Below, piece by piece: positions 38,701-52,800 of a stretch of 64,000 bases of DNA. Source of the DNA: Dysidea avara (taxonomy: Eukaryota > Porifera > Demospongiae > Dictyoceratida > Dysideidae); the NCBI RefSeq assembly GCF_963678975.1, contig NC_089285.1, forward strand, positions 7,798,694-7,862,693. Reading direction: 5' to 3'. How positions within the stretch are numbered: the first letter of the stretch is position 1; each line of letters begins with the position of its first letter. The translations under genes were made by a program, and so were the position numbers. Under the pieces are notes generated by a model. That model made no database searches, was not told the DNA's origin, and saw only the letters and a program-made list of their open reading frames with translations.

Positions 38701-40636
38701 ATAGTATGTTGCATATTTTAAAAGCTTAATTATTCATTTTTCTCACCTTTCTTATTCCACCTAGCTTGACTGGCAACCTATGAAGCTTGTTTACAGTTAG
38801 ACAGCAACCATTATATCCATTGTATCTTTCTTTAAAGCACTGTGAATAATTAGCTGTGATCTACAGCATCATAGGTGTGTACATAGGTGGTGGTTGATTG
38901 ATGTGGTGAAATTACGTGATATCAGCTGCAGATATCAGCTGCATATAGTGAAACCAAAAAATTCAATTAGTGGCCAAAGATAACTTAATTACATAAGGCT
39001 GCTAAAACACTATACCACCACTATAAAACAGTCTTGTAATCTTTTTGTTTACGTGTACAGTGGCCTCTGGCTCCCCTGCAATCACTCCGTGGACTGTCAC
39101 TTATCTTTTCCTTTGCACAATCTGAAATTGCTGCATGGGTGTGGTCCTAAATTACCTACTTTGCGCTGGGTGTTATATAGAATTACACATCACCAGCTGT
39201 GTCACTTGCCCTCAAAGTATTGCATACTTAAAAGCAAATACGCATAGCTTTTCAGAGCAGTAGATGCTCCCACTTTGAAAGTAACAGAAAGTGTAATTGC
39301 AGCTGCTGGAGTCCTGAAATGTAAAAACAAGGGTTATGCAATAGAACGAACTATTGTGCTATAGACGGTGGGGGGTGCTGCCCTGATAGTACTGGCTGGT
39401 AAAAAAACACTTCAATGAGATGTTAGTACCTGACTTTACAGTGAATTATGTAATACTGTGAAGGGAAATATGTAAACTGTAGATTATAGTGAAGGAAGTT
39501 GGTACAAATATTAAACAATCAGTTTTTATTGTTTGTTAATCACAGGTTTGCTGCTAGGTAGGATAATGAAGCCATCCTGCATCAGAAAGCAAGGAATCTT
39601 CTAGCTATACTAATGTCTCCTTTGCTAACAATACTTGAATGTATGGTATATTTCTATATACTTCAACTCACTCAATGACGATATAACAACCAAAATTTCT
39701 TTCCTTTCAGATAGAAAGGCAGTGGATATTAATTAGACAAAAACATGTAACAAAATAGAACAGTTTGTTAAAAATCTTCATTGTGTCTCGCGGTAAGCTA
39801 CCTCTTATAGGATTAAGCACTTCATGACATTCAGGCTAAGCAGAGAAGACATAGTACACATGCATTAGTGTGTTAGCATTGCTTATTAGTAGTTCTATTT
39901 TCTGTAGAAACAATACATACAAAGTCAAATGGATCACAGTAGAATTTGACAAGATCGTTCAATTACTGCTCACTGCACAATACAGCCATTGGTTCAGGTG
40001 CATATGTTACATATCTCATGTATCACAGTGACTATTGCTGGAACAAGATACCTTTAACTCTTGTTGCTTTCTCTTAATATTGTCTGCTTGTGTCCTATTT
40101 CTTGGTAGATCTCCTGTATTTCCAGCTAGCATGATTCCTCCTTTCTCTTCAAAACTGTAATTGTAACAACTTTAGGTGAACTATGTTCTAATTCTGTTTA
40201 GGCATATTCTTTGTACTCCTATAAAGCTGGGTATTGCCTCAGTGTTGAAATAGCAAACAAACTAAAGCATTTTTGAAATGAACTTGTATCCAAGGATGGT
40301 TACAGTAGCAGAAATAATCCACCCCTCAAGTCCAATGGGAATGACTTTGTCCATGTTGCATTCCAGTTATCAACAAGAGGATAAGTCTCCTTTCTTTGTA
40401 TTACCATAAGGACGTACTATGACTGTGTTGTTTGTGCTTTATCAATTTTGTAGAATGAGGTAGGAATCCATGTGATAAGAAGTAGTGAAACAAGAGATGA
40501 ATGATGGTATTACAACATAGCTCGGTGGGAAAATCCCTACTTTGGCATTGAACATGCTTATGTAGGGGGTGGGGCGGCTATACTGTAATTCATGTGTTGT
40601 TTCATGCTTAGATCCCTACTTCATTTTAAAATTAAA
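38701..40636. other. Gap, nothing recognised
   Basis: AT-rich sequence with only short reading frames of no protein character (for example 39053-39247). No repeat structure was evident by eye. Confidence 0.4.
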
Positions 40637-41279
40637 TACCGTATTTCTATATTTATAAACCGTTAAAAATATTTCGTCGAAGCTAGCATCCAACGAAAAT
40701 TAATTACGTGAAAAATTTTGCCAACGTAATATTAGAGAAGTTGAATAAATTCGGTTAACTGCTTTCTGGCCACCTGGATCAAAGCTTGGCCGTTGACGTT
40801 TCAAGAGTATGACTTTGCTACAGTATTTTAATAAAACAAGAATGGCCTCCTGCATCCCAGGCGAGAGCTGCCACTTGGTCCTCGCCTGGGGATTTTGCCG
40901 CCAGCGATAGCGTTGGAAATGATGCCATGGCATATGATAGACAGCTACTACAGGACTCATTAAATGAAGTATATATATATACGAATATGTAAATTGCATG
41001 GAATGAGCTTCTAGCTACAGCAATTCCACTCCAGTCCACTCGGCTTGAGTTTGTGACCGGCGGACAACTCTCAGGGTGCAGCCTCCATGGATTCACTGCT
41101 TGTTATTTATTCTGCCTCTCCTATATACAAAAAGAACAGTATAATTTTAACGAATTAATAAAGCTACATAATTCATTGTTAAAAAATTTTCGTCACTTGA
41201 GAACACCGGTGAAAATTTTTTAACACGAAAATTTAACTCGTGAAAATTTCTCACAGCTTATATTTATGGAAATACGGTA
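40637..41279. repeat. TA-flanked MITE with CCGTATTTC ends
   Basis: TA at 40637-40638 and 41278-41279 flanks an element starting CCGTATTTCTATA.TTATAA and ending in its reverse complement TTATA.TTTATGGAAATACGG. Inward, both sides repeat CGTGAAAATTTT-type blocks. TA target and the short conserved terminus suggest a Tc1/mariner-like non-autonomous element. The interior (40700-41096) has two overlapping frames of about 95 codons that I judge non-coding. Confidence 0.65.
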
Positions 41280-42720
41280 TACTAGTTTGTTAGGCTTTTT
41301 GTTGTAGCATACAGCTGTACAAGTGTGATTGCTCTATTAATAAGAAATCATCTAAATTACAGTAAGAAGTCATAGTTAACATATAGTCAGGGAATGTTGA
41401 TGTCATGGTCATGCATATCCAAAATTTGTTATGCCATCTTTAATACATAATCCACGTTTTCTTTAAAAGATGAGTAGTCTGGATGGCATGTAGGTATATG
41501 GAAAAGTAGACTGGATGTTGAAGAAGTTGGCATCACCGCATTACCGTGTAACAAAAAGATCCTATCTTCTTGCCTAATCCTGTTGGTTGTTCTGTTCAAA
41601 GTCAATAATAGTCTAGACAGCTGTAAATTGCGAATTTGTACCCATGGTGCACAAGCAAGTATGTAGCCGTTTCGTCCAGTCATTTTCATGGATATCTCCA
41701 GTAACCTTATCAGTACTCAGCATGTTTTCCAACTGCATTAACACACCTGAATTAAGAGGTAAATGTGTAAGGAGAAGTCTAGACATAATGCCCCTTGTAA
41801 AAAGCAATTAAATATGCTTGAATATTAGATATGCTCACCAGACTATCATATTAGATACTGCATCATAATACAGGTTTGCCCTTGAACATCCTGGAATTAG
41901 TAGGAATACATCATCCATGTTCTTCACTGTTTAAAATTCTGAACAACCCATAAAGTTGTAAAAATAATAACTACACTTGCTGATAGTGTATCGTATTGTA
42001 GGCATTAAAATGCATTGATTCCTTGAGCTATTTCCTGCACTTGCAATGCAAGCATAGAAATACAATATTAGTGGACTCGAGTGGCTAGTACCTTGGGACA
42101 ATGCTTGATGGCCGGAACTGTGAACACTGCAGTATAGAGTGGCATCTAGACAAGCATGCACGACGTCTGGATTGCTGGGTCTAATGCACACGAAAACTGT
42201 GCTAGTCATCTTGCTGCACAGCAAACTATTTAGCTATGCAGTTGTTGACTCCAATAGTTATACATATAGCCTAGCCATTTAGATTATAATTGCAAGCACA
42301 TTAAATTTAAGAAACAAAGATGTGCATTTCAAATAAGCAGTTGTTTAACTAAAGTTCATATACATGCTTTTGGACATGGTGGAATCTAATCTCTTTTATA
42401 TAATTTAAAACTACTGTTGTAAACGGTGTGGCTAAGGATTCCTTCATTTTCTAGTATCCATGTTGATTATTGTCCTAGTGTTCACCATCAGAGTCATTCA
42501 CACACAGAGTGATTTTGAGGGTGACAACTAGCCCACCACAGTCAATAGTCTAACACTGTCACATGTGTCACTAACATAGTCCTGGGTATCAACTCTTGTA
42601 ATGGTCACTGAATTGTGTGACCTTGAGAGTTGGTGTCTGGCTAGCTATGAATTATATGTTGTTTTTAGTTACTGTAAAGATATTTATTGTCAGAAAGCCA
42701 TAATGACACTTCCGAAGATG
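41280..42720. other. Gap, nothing recognised
   Basis: Reading frames at 41429-41807 and 41931-42224 on the minus strand have no recognisable domain or splice context. GATTGCTCTATTAATAAG at about 41329 is a variant of the short dispersed motif seen elsewhere. Confidence 0.35.
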
Positions 42721-42724
42721 ATAA

Positions 42725-43745
42725 ACATGGTAGGTGTATCCACTTCAGCTCCATAGTCAGGAGTACTGAGGTCATATAGTGGTCTGTCTATACAACCTGA
42801 TGTCTCCGACTTCATCTGCGTCATTATTCATTATGTGTTGGACTATGGACAAAAACTGTTAGTTCAGCTCCTTAGTCAGTAGTACTGAGGTCACTTCATA
42901 GTGGTCTATATCACTGAACAGTCAGTGATGTCTCTGACTTCAACTGCATTGTTATCCATTAAGTGTTGGACAACACTGAGCTGGGCATAAATGGTTGGTT
43001 CACCTCCTTAGTCAAGAGTACTGAGGTCACTATCACTGAACAATCAGTGATGTCTGTGGTAACTCATTCAATATAAAATATTTCAGTTTACAAAGAGCAT
43101 AACAAGTACTCATAGCCACCCTTAGATACATCATTTTAGTACAATTGGCTAAAACATCTTGAACCATAGTGGGTGACTCATGATCACTTGTTATGTAGCC
43201 ATAGAAGAGGGAAGTAAAGTTAAATAGCATAGATTCATTATCAAATGTCCTGCAATTACTGAACAGTCAGTGATGTCTCTGACTTTATCTGTATTGTTAT
43301 CCATTAAGTGTTGGAAAACACTGACCTGAGCTTAAATGGTTGGTTCAGCTCCTTAGTCAAGAGTACTGAGGTCACTCCATGGTGGTCTATATCACTGAAC
43401 AGTCAGTGATGTCTTTTGACTTTATCTGTATTTTTATCCATTAAGTGTTGGAAAACACTGATCTGAGCTTAAATGGTTGGTTCAGCTCCTTAGTCAAGAG
43501 TACTGAGGTCACTCCATGGTGGTCTATATCACTGAACAGTCAGTGATGTCTTTTGATTTTATCTGTATTGTTATCCATTAAGTGTTGGAAAACACTGACC
43601 TGAGCTTAAATGGTTGGTTCAGCTCCTTAGTCAAGAGTATTGAGGTCACTCCATGGTGGTCTATATCACTGAACAGTCAGTCATGTCTTTTGACTTTATC
43701 TGTATTGTTATCCATTAAGTGTTGGACAACACTGAGCTGGGTATA
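42725..43745. repeat. 137-bp satellite array, about six units
   Basis: The landmark CCTTAGTC (or CCATAGTC) recurs at 42751, 42870, 43006, 43351, 43488 and 43625. The last three are exactly 137 bp apart. Each unit holds AGAGTACTGAGGTCACT, TATCACTGAACAGTCAGT, GATGTCT.TGACTT and AAGTGTTGGA.AACACTGA. The gap between 43006 and 43351 contains about 208 bp of foreign sequence (about 43050-43257). The last three units are nearly identical, the first three more diverged, so the array is growing at its right end. Confidence 0.9.
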
Positions 43746-44600
43746 ACAGTTGGTGGCCAGTAATATAATTTGCTGAGCTGCTGACAAATTTTTCTCTAAA
43801 TTCAGTGAAACCATAAAATCGGTATATCATTATTTAAATGTTTCACTTTTACTAAATGCATTTTACTTCTGTTTGAAACTGCTACCCCTAGCACTTTAGT
43901 ATGCACTCTAGAAATAGTTCATTGTTTTGATGATATTAAAGCTATTGTAATTACTTTTTAAAGACTTCTTTGCATTTCAAAAGGCCTAAATTTTGAACTT
44001 TTAGCAAAGAAACGTGATCGGAGAGTAATTATTTTTTATAACTAGGTTACTAGACCGTAGCTACTATTTGTAGTAGATGTGCTCATACTTGCAGTGCAGT
44101 TGAATTCATATTAGCAAAACTGATCCTTCAGGTCAGTTGGTAGGGGCTGTATAGTTAATCAGTTAATCAGGGGAAAGGTCGCAATCAACAGGTAGACATT
44201 GTCTGAATCCCTAGTAATTACTTCATAGTTATTTGACAAAAACCAATACTGATTGGTCTCATCTAAATGAATTATACCACAGGAAATGTGATACTTAAAC
44301 CATATAGTAAATCACTACTCTGTTACATTGCACCCGTTACACTGTTACGTACGTACAAAGGGCATGTGGTAGACTATTATCACCACCTTCCTTTGATTGG
44401 CAATCTCCACGTAGAAAATATTGCTGTAATCAGACGAAATCTTTATGATTGTATGATGAATATCAAATGTATTGCTTTTATCACCATGGTCTGCTCTACC
44501 CTAGCAGTGGCCCACCTTATCACATTGACGTATGATTTCAAGACTAAAATTGTTCTATAATTCTATTAACGATCATTTAGCGCTGAAGATTCTCCATATT
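43746..44600. other. Gap, nothing recognised
   Basis: No gene. The plus-strand frame at 44267-44560 is unsupported and probably chance, though it directly precedes a LINE fragment in the same orientation. Confidence 0.35.
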
Positions 44601-44613
44601 TTTCCACCACCTT

Positions 44614-44772
44614 CTATCTTACATGCCACCAACATCCACTTCATTTCATCACTCCTCAGTAAGAACCAATTCATACAAGTTCAGCTTTTTTATAAATGAT
44701 TGGAATAATTTACCTGTTGAAACAATCGAATCTCCTACTATTGAACAATTTTTAGTTAGTTTATTGTTGTAA
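44614..44772 (+). mobile_element. LINE 3' coding fragment
   Basis: The plus frame reads LSYMPPTSTSFHHSSVRTNS, then YKFSFFINDWNNLPVETIES, PTIEQFLVSLLL and stop at 44770-44772. The pattern YKFSFF...WN.LP....S...F is the usual last 40 residues of CR1/RTE/Jockey-type LINE reverse transcriptases. Only the tail is present, as expected from 5'-truncated insertion. No microsatellite tail was identified. Confidence 0.6.
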
Positions 44773-45129
44773 CTATTGATTTTTGTAAGTTACTCTGGGC
44801 TGGTCCCCTGGACATATTATACAACCAAGTACTAAGAATAATAAGATATGCAGTCGAGATTATTCCGTAAATAATGAAATAAATAATGTTTGAGAAAACT
44901 ACAAGGCCTAAGGCTTCGCACTCACCTGGAATAGAATCCATGTTGAATGAAGCGACAATCGTGTAATGGGCAAGTGTTTTTCGTGGAGGTGATAAAAACA
45001 TACAATGATTCTATTTAATGCCGATCAAAACACTAGCACATGATGCTGTTTAATTGACCAGGTGCAGCAATCTAGACAAAGAACTTGAAAGTGTTACCAG
45101 CTGGTACACTAGCCTATGCTGGCATACAT

Positions 45130-46390
45130 GTCCAGGTTTGCCAATAAAAGTCCTTTAGTTATACAAAGGTCCAAAAGTTCAACTATAGGACTGTGTGATT
45201 ATCCCTACCTTATCCCAAGGTCCTCCAGAGGTTGCTGTCATTAAATCTTCAGGTTTCAAGGTTATCCAGAAGTCCAATGGTTCAAGTACACAACTGATGT
45301 ATTATCTTTAAGCTATTCAAAGGTCCAGAAGTTCAACCATAAAACTGAGGTGTTATCCCTAAGTTATCCGGATGTCCAATGCATCCCAGGTATTATCCCA
45401 TGGTTATCCCAAGGTCCACAGGTCTAATGGTTCAACTATAGGACTGAGGTAGTTATCCCTTAGTTATCCCAAGGTCCACAGGTATAATGGTTCAACTATA
45501 GGACTGAGGTAGTTATCCCTTAGTTATCCCAAGGTTCAATGGTTCAACTATAGGACTGAGGTAGTTATCCCTTAGTTATCCCAAGGTCCACAGGTCCAAT
45601 GGTTCAACTATAGGACTGAGGTACTATCCCTTAGTTATCCCAAGGTCCACAAGTCTAATGGTTCAACTATAGGACTGAGGTAGTTATCCCTTAGTTATCC
45701 CAAGGTCCATAGGTCCAATGGTTCAACTATAGGACTGAGGTACTATCCCTTAGTTATCCCAAGGTGCACAGGTCCAATGGTTCAACTATAGGACTGAGGT
45801 AGTTATCCCTTAGTTATCCCAAGGTCCACAGGTCCAAATGTTTAACTATACAACAGAAGTGTTATCCCTAAGTTATCGCAAGGTCCAGTGGTTCAAAGGT
45901 TTAACTATATAACTGAGGTACTATTCCTTAGTGGTCCAGAGGTCCTAAGGTTCACTAATATATTATCCCAAAGTTATCCCAAGGTCCAGAGGTAGCTGCC
46001 ATTAAATCCCAAGGTCCAGAGGTTCAAAGGTTTAACTACGTATACAACTGAGGTACTATTCCTTAGTTATCCCAAGGTCCAGAGGTCCAAAGGTTCACTA
46101 ATATATTATCCCAAAGATATACCAAGGTCCAGAGATAGCTGCCATTAAATCCCAAGGTCCAGAGGTTCAAAGGTTTAATTGTACAATTGAAGTACTATTC
46201 CTTAGTTATCCAGAGGTCCTAAGGTTTAACTATACAACTGAGGTGTTATCCTTTAAGTCCAGAGGTCCAAATATACAACTGAGGTTTTATCCATAAGCTA
46301 TCCCAAGGTCCATAAGTAGCTGCCATCAAATCCCAATGTCCATAAGTAGCTGCCATCAAATCCCAATGTCCTGATGTCCAAAAATTTTTT
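45130..46390. repeat. 60-bp minisatellite array
   Basis: The unit holds AATGGTTCAACTATAGGACT, GAGGTAGTTATCCCTTAGTT and ATCCCAAGGTCCACAGGTC, 60 bp in all. About seven near-identical units fill 45420-45840, one of them shortened. Diverged and rearranged units extend left to about 45130 and right to about 46390, with longer higher-order blocks (for example GCCATTAAATCCCAAGGTCCAGAGG twice after 45990). It directly precedes the 3' end of the DUF3987-like gene. Confidence 0.9.
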
Positions 46391-46845
46391 GTAAGAAAAT
46401 GCAAACCTCCATGATTCCTAATATACAATATTACTGTATTATGAGTGTATTTGTATTGACTAGTATACTATTTGTGTGTGATACATAGTATGTTTACTTT
46501 TCTATTTGTTATAAAATTGCACGTCATTAATGTTTATTACGCGTGCAGGTTGATTGAAGATAGATGCAAGAAGTGTACTCAATGAGGTGATGAAATGATA
46601 ACGTGACTTACACCATAAAGAAGATGTCTAACTGACTTGTTTATAGTTTTTGTGAAAGCAACTATGCGTTTAAGCCATTAAGGAAAATTAAGACTTATTT
46701 GTATGTGACAATTAAATATTGTAATACAGTGCAAATAGTGACAAAAAGTGATCAAGTTTGCTAGTGCTGCATGCATTACTGTTACTTATCCATTATTATT
46801 ATGGTAGTGCGATATACGGCAGTGTTAGTGCATGCTTGTACTCAT

Positions 46846-49800
46846 TCAGTCCTCATCTGACTCTGCAACCTCCTTGGACTTTTTGGTTTTGCTCTGTTCA
46901 CCAGGCTCTATAATTGCCCTCTTCTTCTTTGATGGCCTGAAAACATATGTATCAAAGTAATAAATTATAAATCTTTATTTTTACAATTATGATTGACAGT
47001 AAAATTGTCTACTGTATACAAATTATATGACTGGATAAATGCTTAGCATCTGTAGCTTTACTTGTAATACTATACGTATGATTGATAGAGTGATAGTAGG
47101 ACAATGATGTAGCTTTTTAACTGTAATTAGATACTAAGGTGTTTATTGGGCAATAAGCAGAAATCTCAGTTTAAGTTTTAGTGTTGTATGCTGTAAACTA
47201 AGGTGTGTTTGCTGCTAACAATTGGATAACTACTTTGGCAAGTATGGGTAGAACATTGATCGAGAACACTTCACGATTATAACAATATCATTGGTAAGTA
47301 TTGTTTGTAGTATTGTCAACTTGGAACACAAATCATCTATATAATAAATTGCTTACGGTGCATGTACGAAGTTTGGCTTTTGAAATGCCTCTACATATTC
47401 CTCCAGTGAAACCCCGTGCTTCATCAAGGCAGCAGCAAACTTTTCTTTACCTTCTGGTGAATCTGGCACCTTAGCCTTAGTGAATTGATATGCCTATCAG
47501 ATAATTTGTACATGTATGATTTACATTATATAGTAGTATATGTAGTTAAGCATACTGCGTTATTTGTACATCCTATAATAATAAACAATTAAAATGAGAG
47601 CAAATTTGAATTTATGCAACATAAACTTGATTACAATGTGAGAAGGTGCGTTTAGCTACATCGATAGAAATTAGAAAGTTCATAATTATGATATGAAATG
47701 TAAATTTTTAGACTTTTCTAGCAAGTAACCAACTTACGTATACAGTTCTATCTGCAATCAACCATGAGCAGTACCAAAATTTTTTTGATGTAGTCAGACC
47801 CAGGAAAGGACGAGAAAGTGTACATGACCTAAAGTACACTTTTACATAAACATCTATTAACTCCATGCACTGCTGTATATATTTAATGTTTCTGGAGCTA
47901 TATAATGCATAGTCTCATGTAGCCAGACAGCTTTTTTCTTATGTGGGTGTCAGGGATTTTCCCCGATGCCCACACAAAAGAAAAAAGCAGTCTGGCTACG
48001 CGAGTCTATATAATGCACGGGTCCTAAATTCTCAAGATGTTGCAATTTTGCTGAGATTGCTATTCACGCATTCTGTGAGTTAGACCACTATAAGTGTGCA
48101 AATCAAACTTATATATCATACAATAACTAGGACATGAATTTAATGGTCAATTTCTCATCATAGTTAATAATAGGAGAGCTCCTACATCATTATTCATACA
48201 CTATTCTGTTGTAGTGCAATAAGTGATTTTTGTATCAACACAATAATACTACTACACATGACACTCACAGTGTGTGCAGAATGCTTGGATGATGGTAAGT
48301 CACTCAGTGTTCCCAAGCCATCATTTTGCAGTGCTGTTAAAGCAGTTACAGCCTCATCCTTTTTCCCCCTACTCTTAAACCTTCTTGCATTTATGATATC
48401 ACTTAAAATTAATACACTGCCAGGAAATACAAGGAAAAAATTCTCATCGCTTGTTTTAAGTTCCTGCGTTTTTGATAATGAGGTTGACCTCCCAGCCATG
48501 AATGCTGTGTGAATACAGCATATGTCCACAAAATCACACGCGGCTTTTATAGCATCATGAATAATCTTGTCTTCTGGATTGTTTTCTGGCCATGGCTCAG
48601 TTGAATCACGGATCCTGAACAACATATTGAAGCATGCTGCCACTCTTAGTATTTGACCAGTTGATTTGCTGAGCATGCCTAATAAAGTAAAAGTAGTAAC
48701 ATTAAGCATTACAATACGATTGTTGGTACTACATGCTGATTTCCAACAGTTTGGTCACAGTCCCTGATGCGAGGAGTACATAAAATTTGACTACATTGCA
48801 TTATGTTTGGAAACGGTTCCATATACTGGTTGTGTGCACTATCTCTACAATTTAAAAATAATATTAAGTTTGCCACGACTAGCTGCATTTTATCAGTAAA
48901 GTACACACAGTGACTCTGTTGTCACAAATCTGTTGAAATGATGCTTAATCTTAGTGCATTTCTAAGTCTAGCTAGTCAGATCATTCTTTCCAAATTTCAG
49001 CCAGGATGTGAGTGAACACAGTATAAGATTATGAAATATTTGAGCTGTAATTATCATCCGTGTATAGTACTTTCATTGTTTCTCTGGTTTACACATTATA
49101 ATATAATTATAGAGCTTTGCATGGGCAAGATCAAAGGAAAAGTGTATTTTAAATTTCATAAAGTACACTTTATGACGGCAAACAGTGCTTTATTGCCCAC
49201 AAAGAGTACTTCAATAGTACAATAAAGCATTCTTTGTCGTGCAATAAAGCATTCTTTGTGGGCAATAAAGAACAGTTTGCTCTAGTGCAGGCTAATAGCC
49301 CACAGCGCTCATGCCAGTACAACTAATCACCCAAGCCGGTGAAGGCTGATATCTCTCACCATGCTGAGTGGTCAACCACCCCAGCCAACACGAGTGCTAC
49401 CACTGGATTGTTTTTATAGACATACCTAAATGTTTTTTAGACTAAAAACATCTGCTAAGCTATGTTAGTGCTCAATACTGACCAAATTTTACATTAATAT
49501 TTTTACCAGTGTGACGTCATGAATTACCAAAGTTAATAAAATGGACATGTGTGTGGAAGGCACATAATAATAGTATCTGCATGATACAGGGTTATGCTAT
49601 CCACATCATTACCCATTATGATTTGTTGTGTACTCACTAACATTTACAAAGTCACTGTTTCTTCATACACGTGTGTTATTACATGATAATATTATTATAT
49701 TGTATATTAGTGTATCTTGACTATGCTTGCTACATGCATATACGCATAAACTTATGCATATCTCACCAGCAAGCAAATCATCTAAACCTGCCAACTTGCT

Positions 49801-52800
49801 TACTGCCTCTTGAATTTCATCATATTTAGTAGCAAAGTGCTCATTTAAAAATATAAATTCACGAGTTGTCAGGCAGTCATCTGAGTCATCATTTCCACGT
49901 TGCCAGGTTTCAAAAAACAAGTCAATTAAAATATTATATTTAAGTAACAGTTAATATATACTTACCCATATCTGATTTGTAAATATAATGCTCAAGGAAA
50001 TGTGGCAATAGTTGTTTTGTTTTATAAATGCAGCTCCAAGTATTGTGTTTATAAATCAGATATCCAAATCAATGTATGTGTTACCAACTATTTGGTATGT
50101 TGTATTCATAATTCAGGGGTGACTTGTAACACAGAATAGACAAATATCAATAGTTACATTGACATCTTATATTGCTGTCTCCAATAAATTTGTGGTAGTT
50201 TTGCATGAATGTATTATATCCATTTAGTTTCAGCCCGTGTATATAGTCATTGTGCTTCCCATTTGGAGCATAAATATGTTGTGGACATTCACTGCTACAT
50301 AACATAGCATCATTGGCAACACAGACTCTTAAAAGTCTGTAGTAGCTTCAGGGACATTGTTTTCCTTAACAAGTACACAAAATAGTTTGGAATTTCAACT
50401 AGAGTAGGAACCATAACACATTGATAAAAGCTCTGAAACAAGCTGAAGTAGTGCACAGTATTAAAATATAATTACAGTAAAGCCATAAGAAGTGTATATC
50501 CCTACTGTGCTCAAGTAATGGTCCCTACTCTGTCGAAAATTCCAAACTCTTTTGTGTACTTGTTTGTTAACTTTGTTTGTAAAACAAAATTACTATGACT
50601 GGTGAACCTATGCATACCGCATCAAAAGAAAGAAATGATACCGTGTACCCCAGCTATCAGTTATCATCTTAAAAGTGTATCAGCTATGTTCTACCCATTA
50701 CACAGCATTAAAAATCAAGAGCTGTTCAAAAAGCACCTCTGCAATCAAAGTAGCCTAAGGAAAGCCATCACGTGCTACTGCCAAAATCGACACTTTGATT
50801 TTTGCTATCAGCAAAGATGAATTGGACATAAAGGAGGCCACTGGTAAGTCCATGAAGAATGCATTATATGCACTGTGGTATGCCAAAAGGCACCTCTCGG
50901 ACCGAAGTGACACCAAATAGTGAAAAAACCAAGCCAGCCGTAATCGAGTTACGCTTGTCTGAATGCATCAGTCAGTCAGTCAGTTAGTAGAAATTCTGTT
51001 AAACATATATTTTTAAAATCCCTTAGCAACTTGTTGAAAGCATTTTGGGTCAATCTGAAGGCTTGTGGGCTTAGTTTTATCTAACCAATACTGCTTCATC
51101 ATTGTTAGGGGAAATGATGCAGGATTTTAAATGTTGTTTTTATGGGCCACACCCGCATCTTTGTGGACTCTACTATACAGTATATCGTACTGCATGATTA
51201 TGACTCCCTGTGATACTGTGCCGTATGGTTACATTGATAAAGGAGCCATCTGTTGCATATTAGACATAATGTACACCCTAAAACAATATCTACTTGAGAA
51301 CAGCTATGTAAAATATATACTCAGGAAAGAATGTGCTTAGGATGACAGTAACAGTTGGCCATCAGCCATTTGCCGACCAATTAGCAAGATTGCCATCCAT
51401 TTCCCAATATTTTGCCAGGTCAGAAAATGTTTACTGAATGTTGTGATTCTCACTTTTCACTGATAATTACTCTGGTTGAAATAATAACACTGTTCTGTGC
51501 TAGGTGATTTTTGAAGTAGGTGGGACACTGTACACCATAGTTTAACACTCAGGTATGTTTACAATGAAACTGCATTCATGCCTGACTACCCTGTGAAACT
51601 GACAAACACATAAACAACAAAATTGACTTAAATTATACAAACAAAGAGATACTTGCATGTATTTACATGTTTATTTCATACCAAGCTGATCATAAAAGAT
51701 TTTATCCAGTGGCTGCAGATCACGAAGTTTTCCACAAATTGGCTTGGGGAAAAACCACATAAATCGTTGTGACAGTCCTTTCTCAGCGTTTCGCTGTATT
51801 TCAATCAGGCTTCGTGCTATTGGTGGCTGATTAAATCCCCCAACTGTCAAGCTTGTACTTGGCATTTGAAAGTTGGCTTCACCTGACACTACAGTAAAAC
51901 AATAGATTTGAACTAATGTGTTAAGACATAGCATTATGTTGCACACCAAGTGCGATGAATTTTTGATAATTTTGTCATGCATAGTATTGTACGCACTGTA
52001 GTATGCCAAAAGGCACCTCTCGGACCGAAGTGACACCAAATAGTGAAAAAATCAAGCCAGCCGTTATCGAGTTACGCTTGTCTGAATGCATCAGTCAGTC
52101 ACCTTAACTAGCAGTACATTTTGGAATCATAGTATCATCATAAATGAAGCATTCATCTCAAATAAATACAGCAGCTACTTTTTGAGATATGATGTTCAAT
52201 ATTTGAAGCAAATAGTGCTATCTAGCTGATTTTAGTACAGCACAGAATACAACTACGAATAGGCATTTCAGTATCCAAGATTTTTAAAATAAAAGATTCT
52301 CCATGAATTCCCACTGGCAAGGCAGGAATACTGTTGCATCATTGTGACACACCTCCACTTCAGTTGTTACCTTTATAACTTGTTAACTTTTAATATTTTT
52401 CACTTACTTGAGATAGCCACTTGCCTTGCATTGGGTAACTATACAGCATTGTATTGACAAGTGCCCATTTGGTGAAACATCAGTATTTGTTCACCACAAG
52501 GCGTATATACTAAGGTCACTGGGTATCAACAAAACCTAAAGTTACTCTCATTACATGTACAAACTTGCAACTACTGCATAACTATAGAAATTTCTAGACA
52601 GTCCATGTTACTAGATGGCTTCCTATTTCAATTGTGCCATATTTTCTTTTAAAATGTATGTGGAGCTCTGGAGCCTTGTAAAAGAACTGTGCATGCCAAA
52701 GTAGCCAATTCCAACCCAACAAAATAATATATTTCTGAGATCAGCGATCAATACTCTATCTATACAATGAGCATATAAAATGTCCATTTTCTAAAAAGGG

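Noticed and set aside
40700-41096. Two overlapping minus-strand frames of about 95 codons
   Set aside because: They lie wholly inside a TA-flanked MITE and look unlike protein.
42725-46390. CRISPR-like array
   Set aside because: The repeats are head-to-tail 137-bp and 60-bp satellites without distinct spacers, in an animal genome.
47738-47828. Possible exon (SRPFLGLTTSKKFWYCSW) between 48269 and 47493
   Set aside because: It has splice-like ends, but the exon at 48269-48678 ends in phase 0, and this segment in phase 0 hits a stop, while skipping it joins HSAHT to AYQFTKAK in perfect phase.
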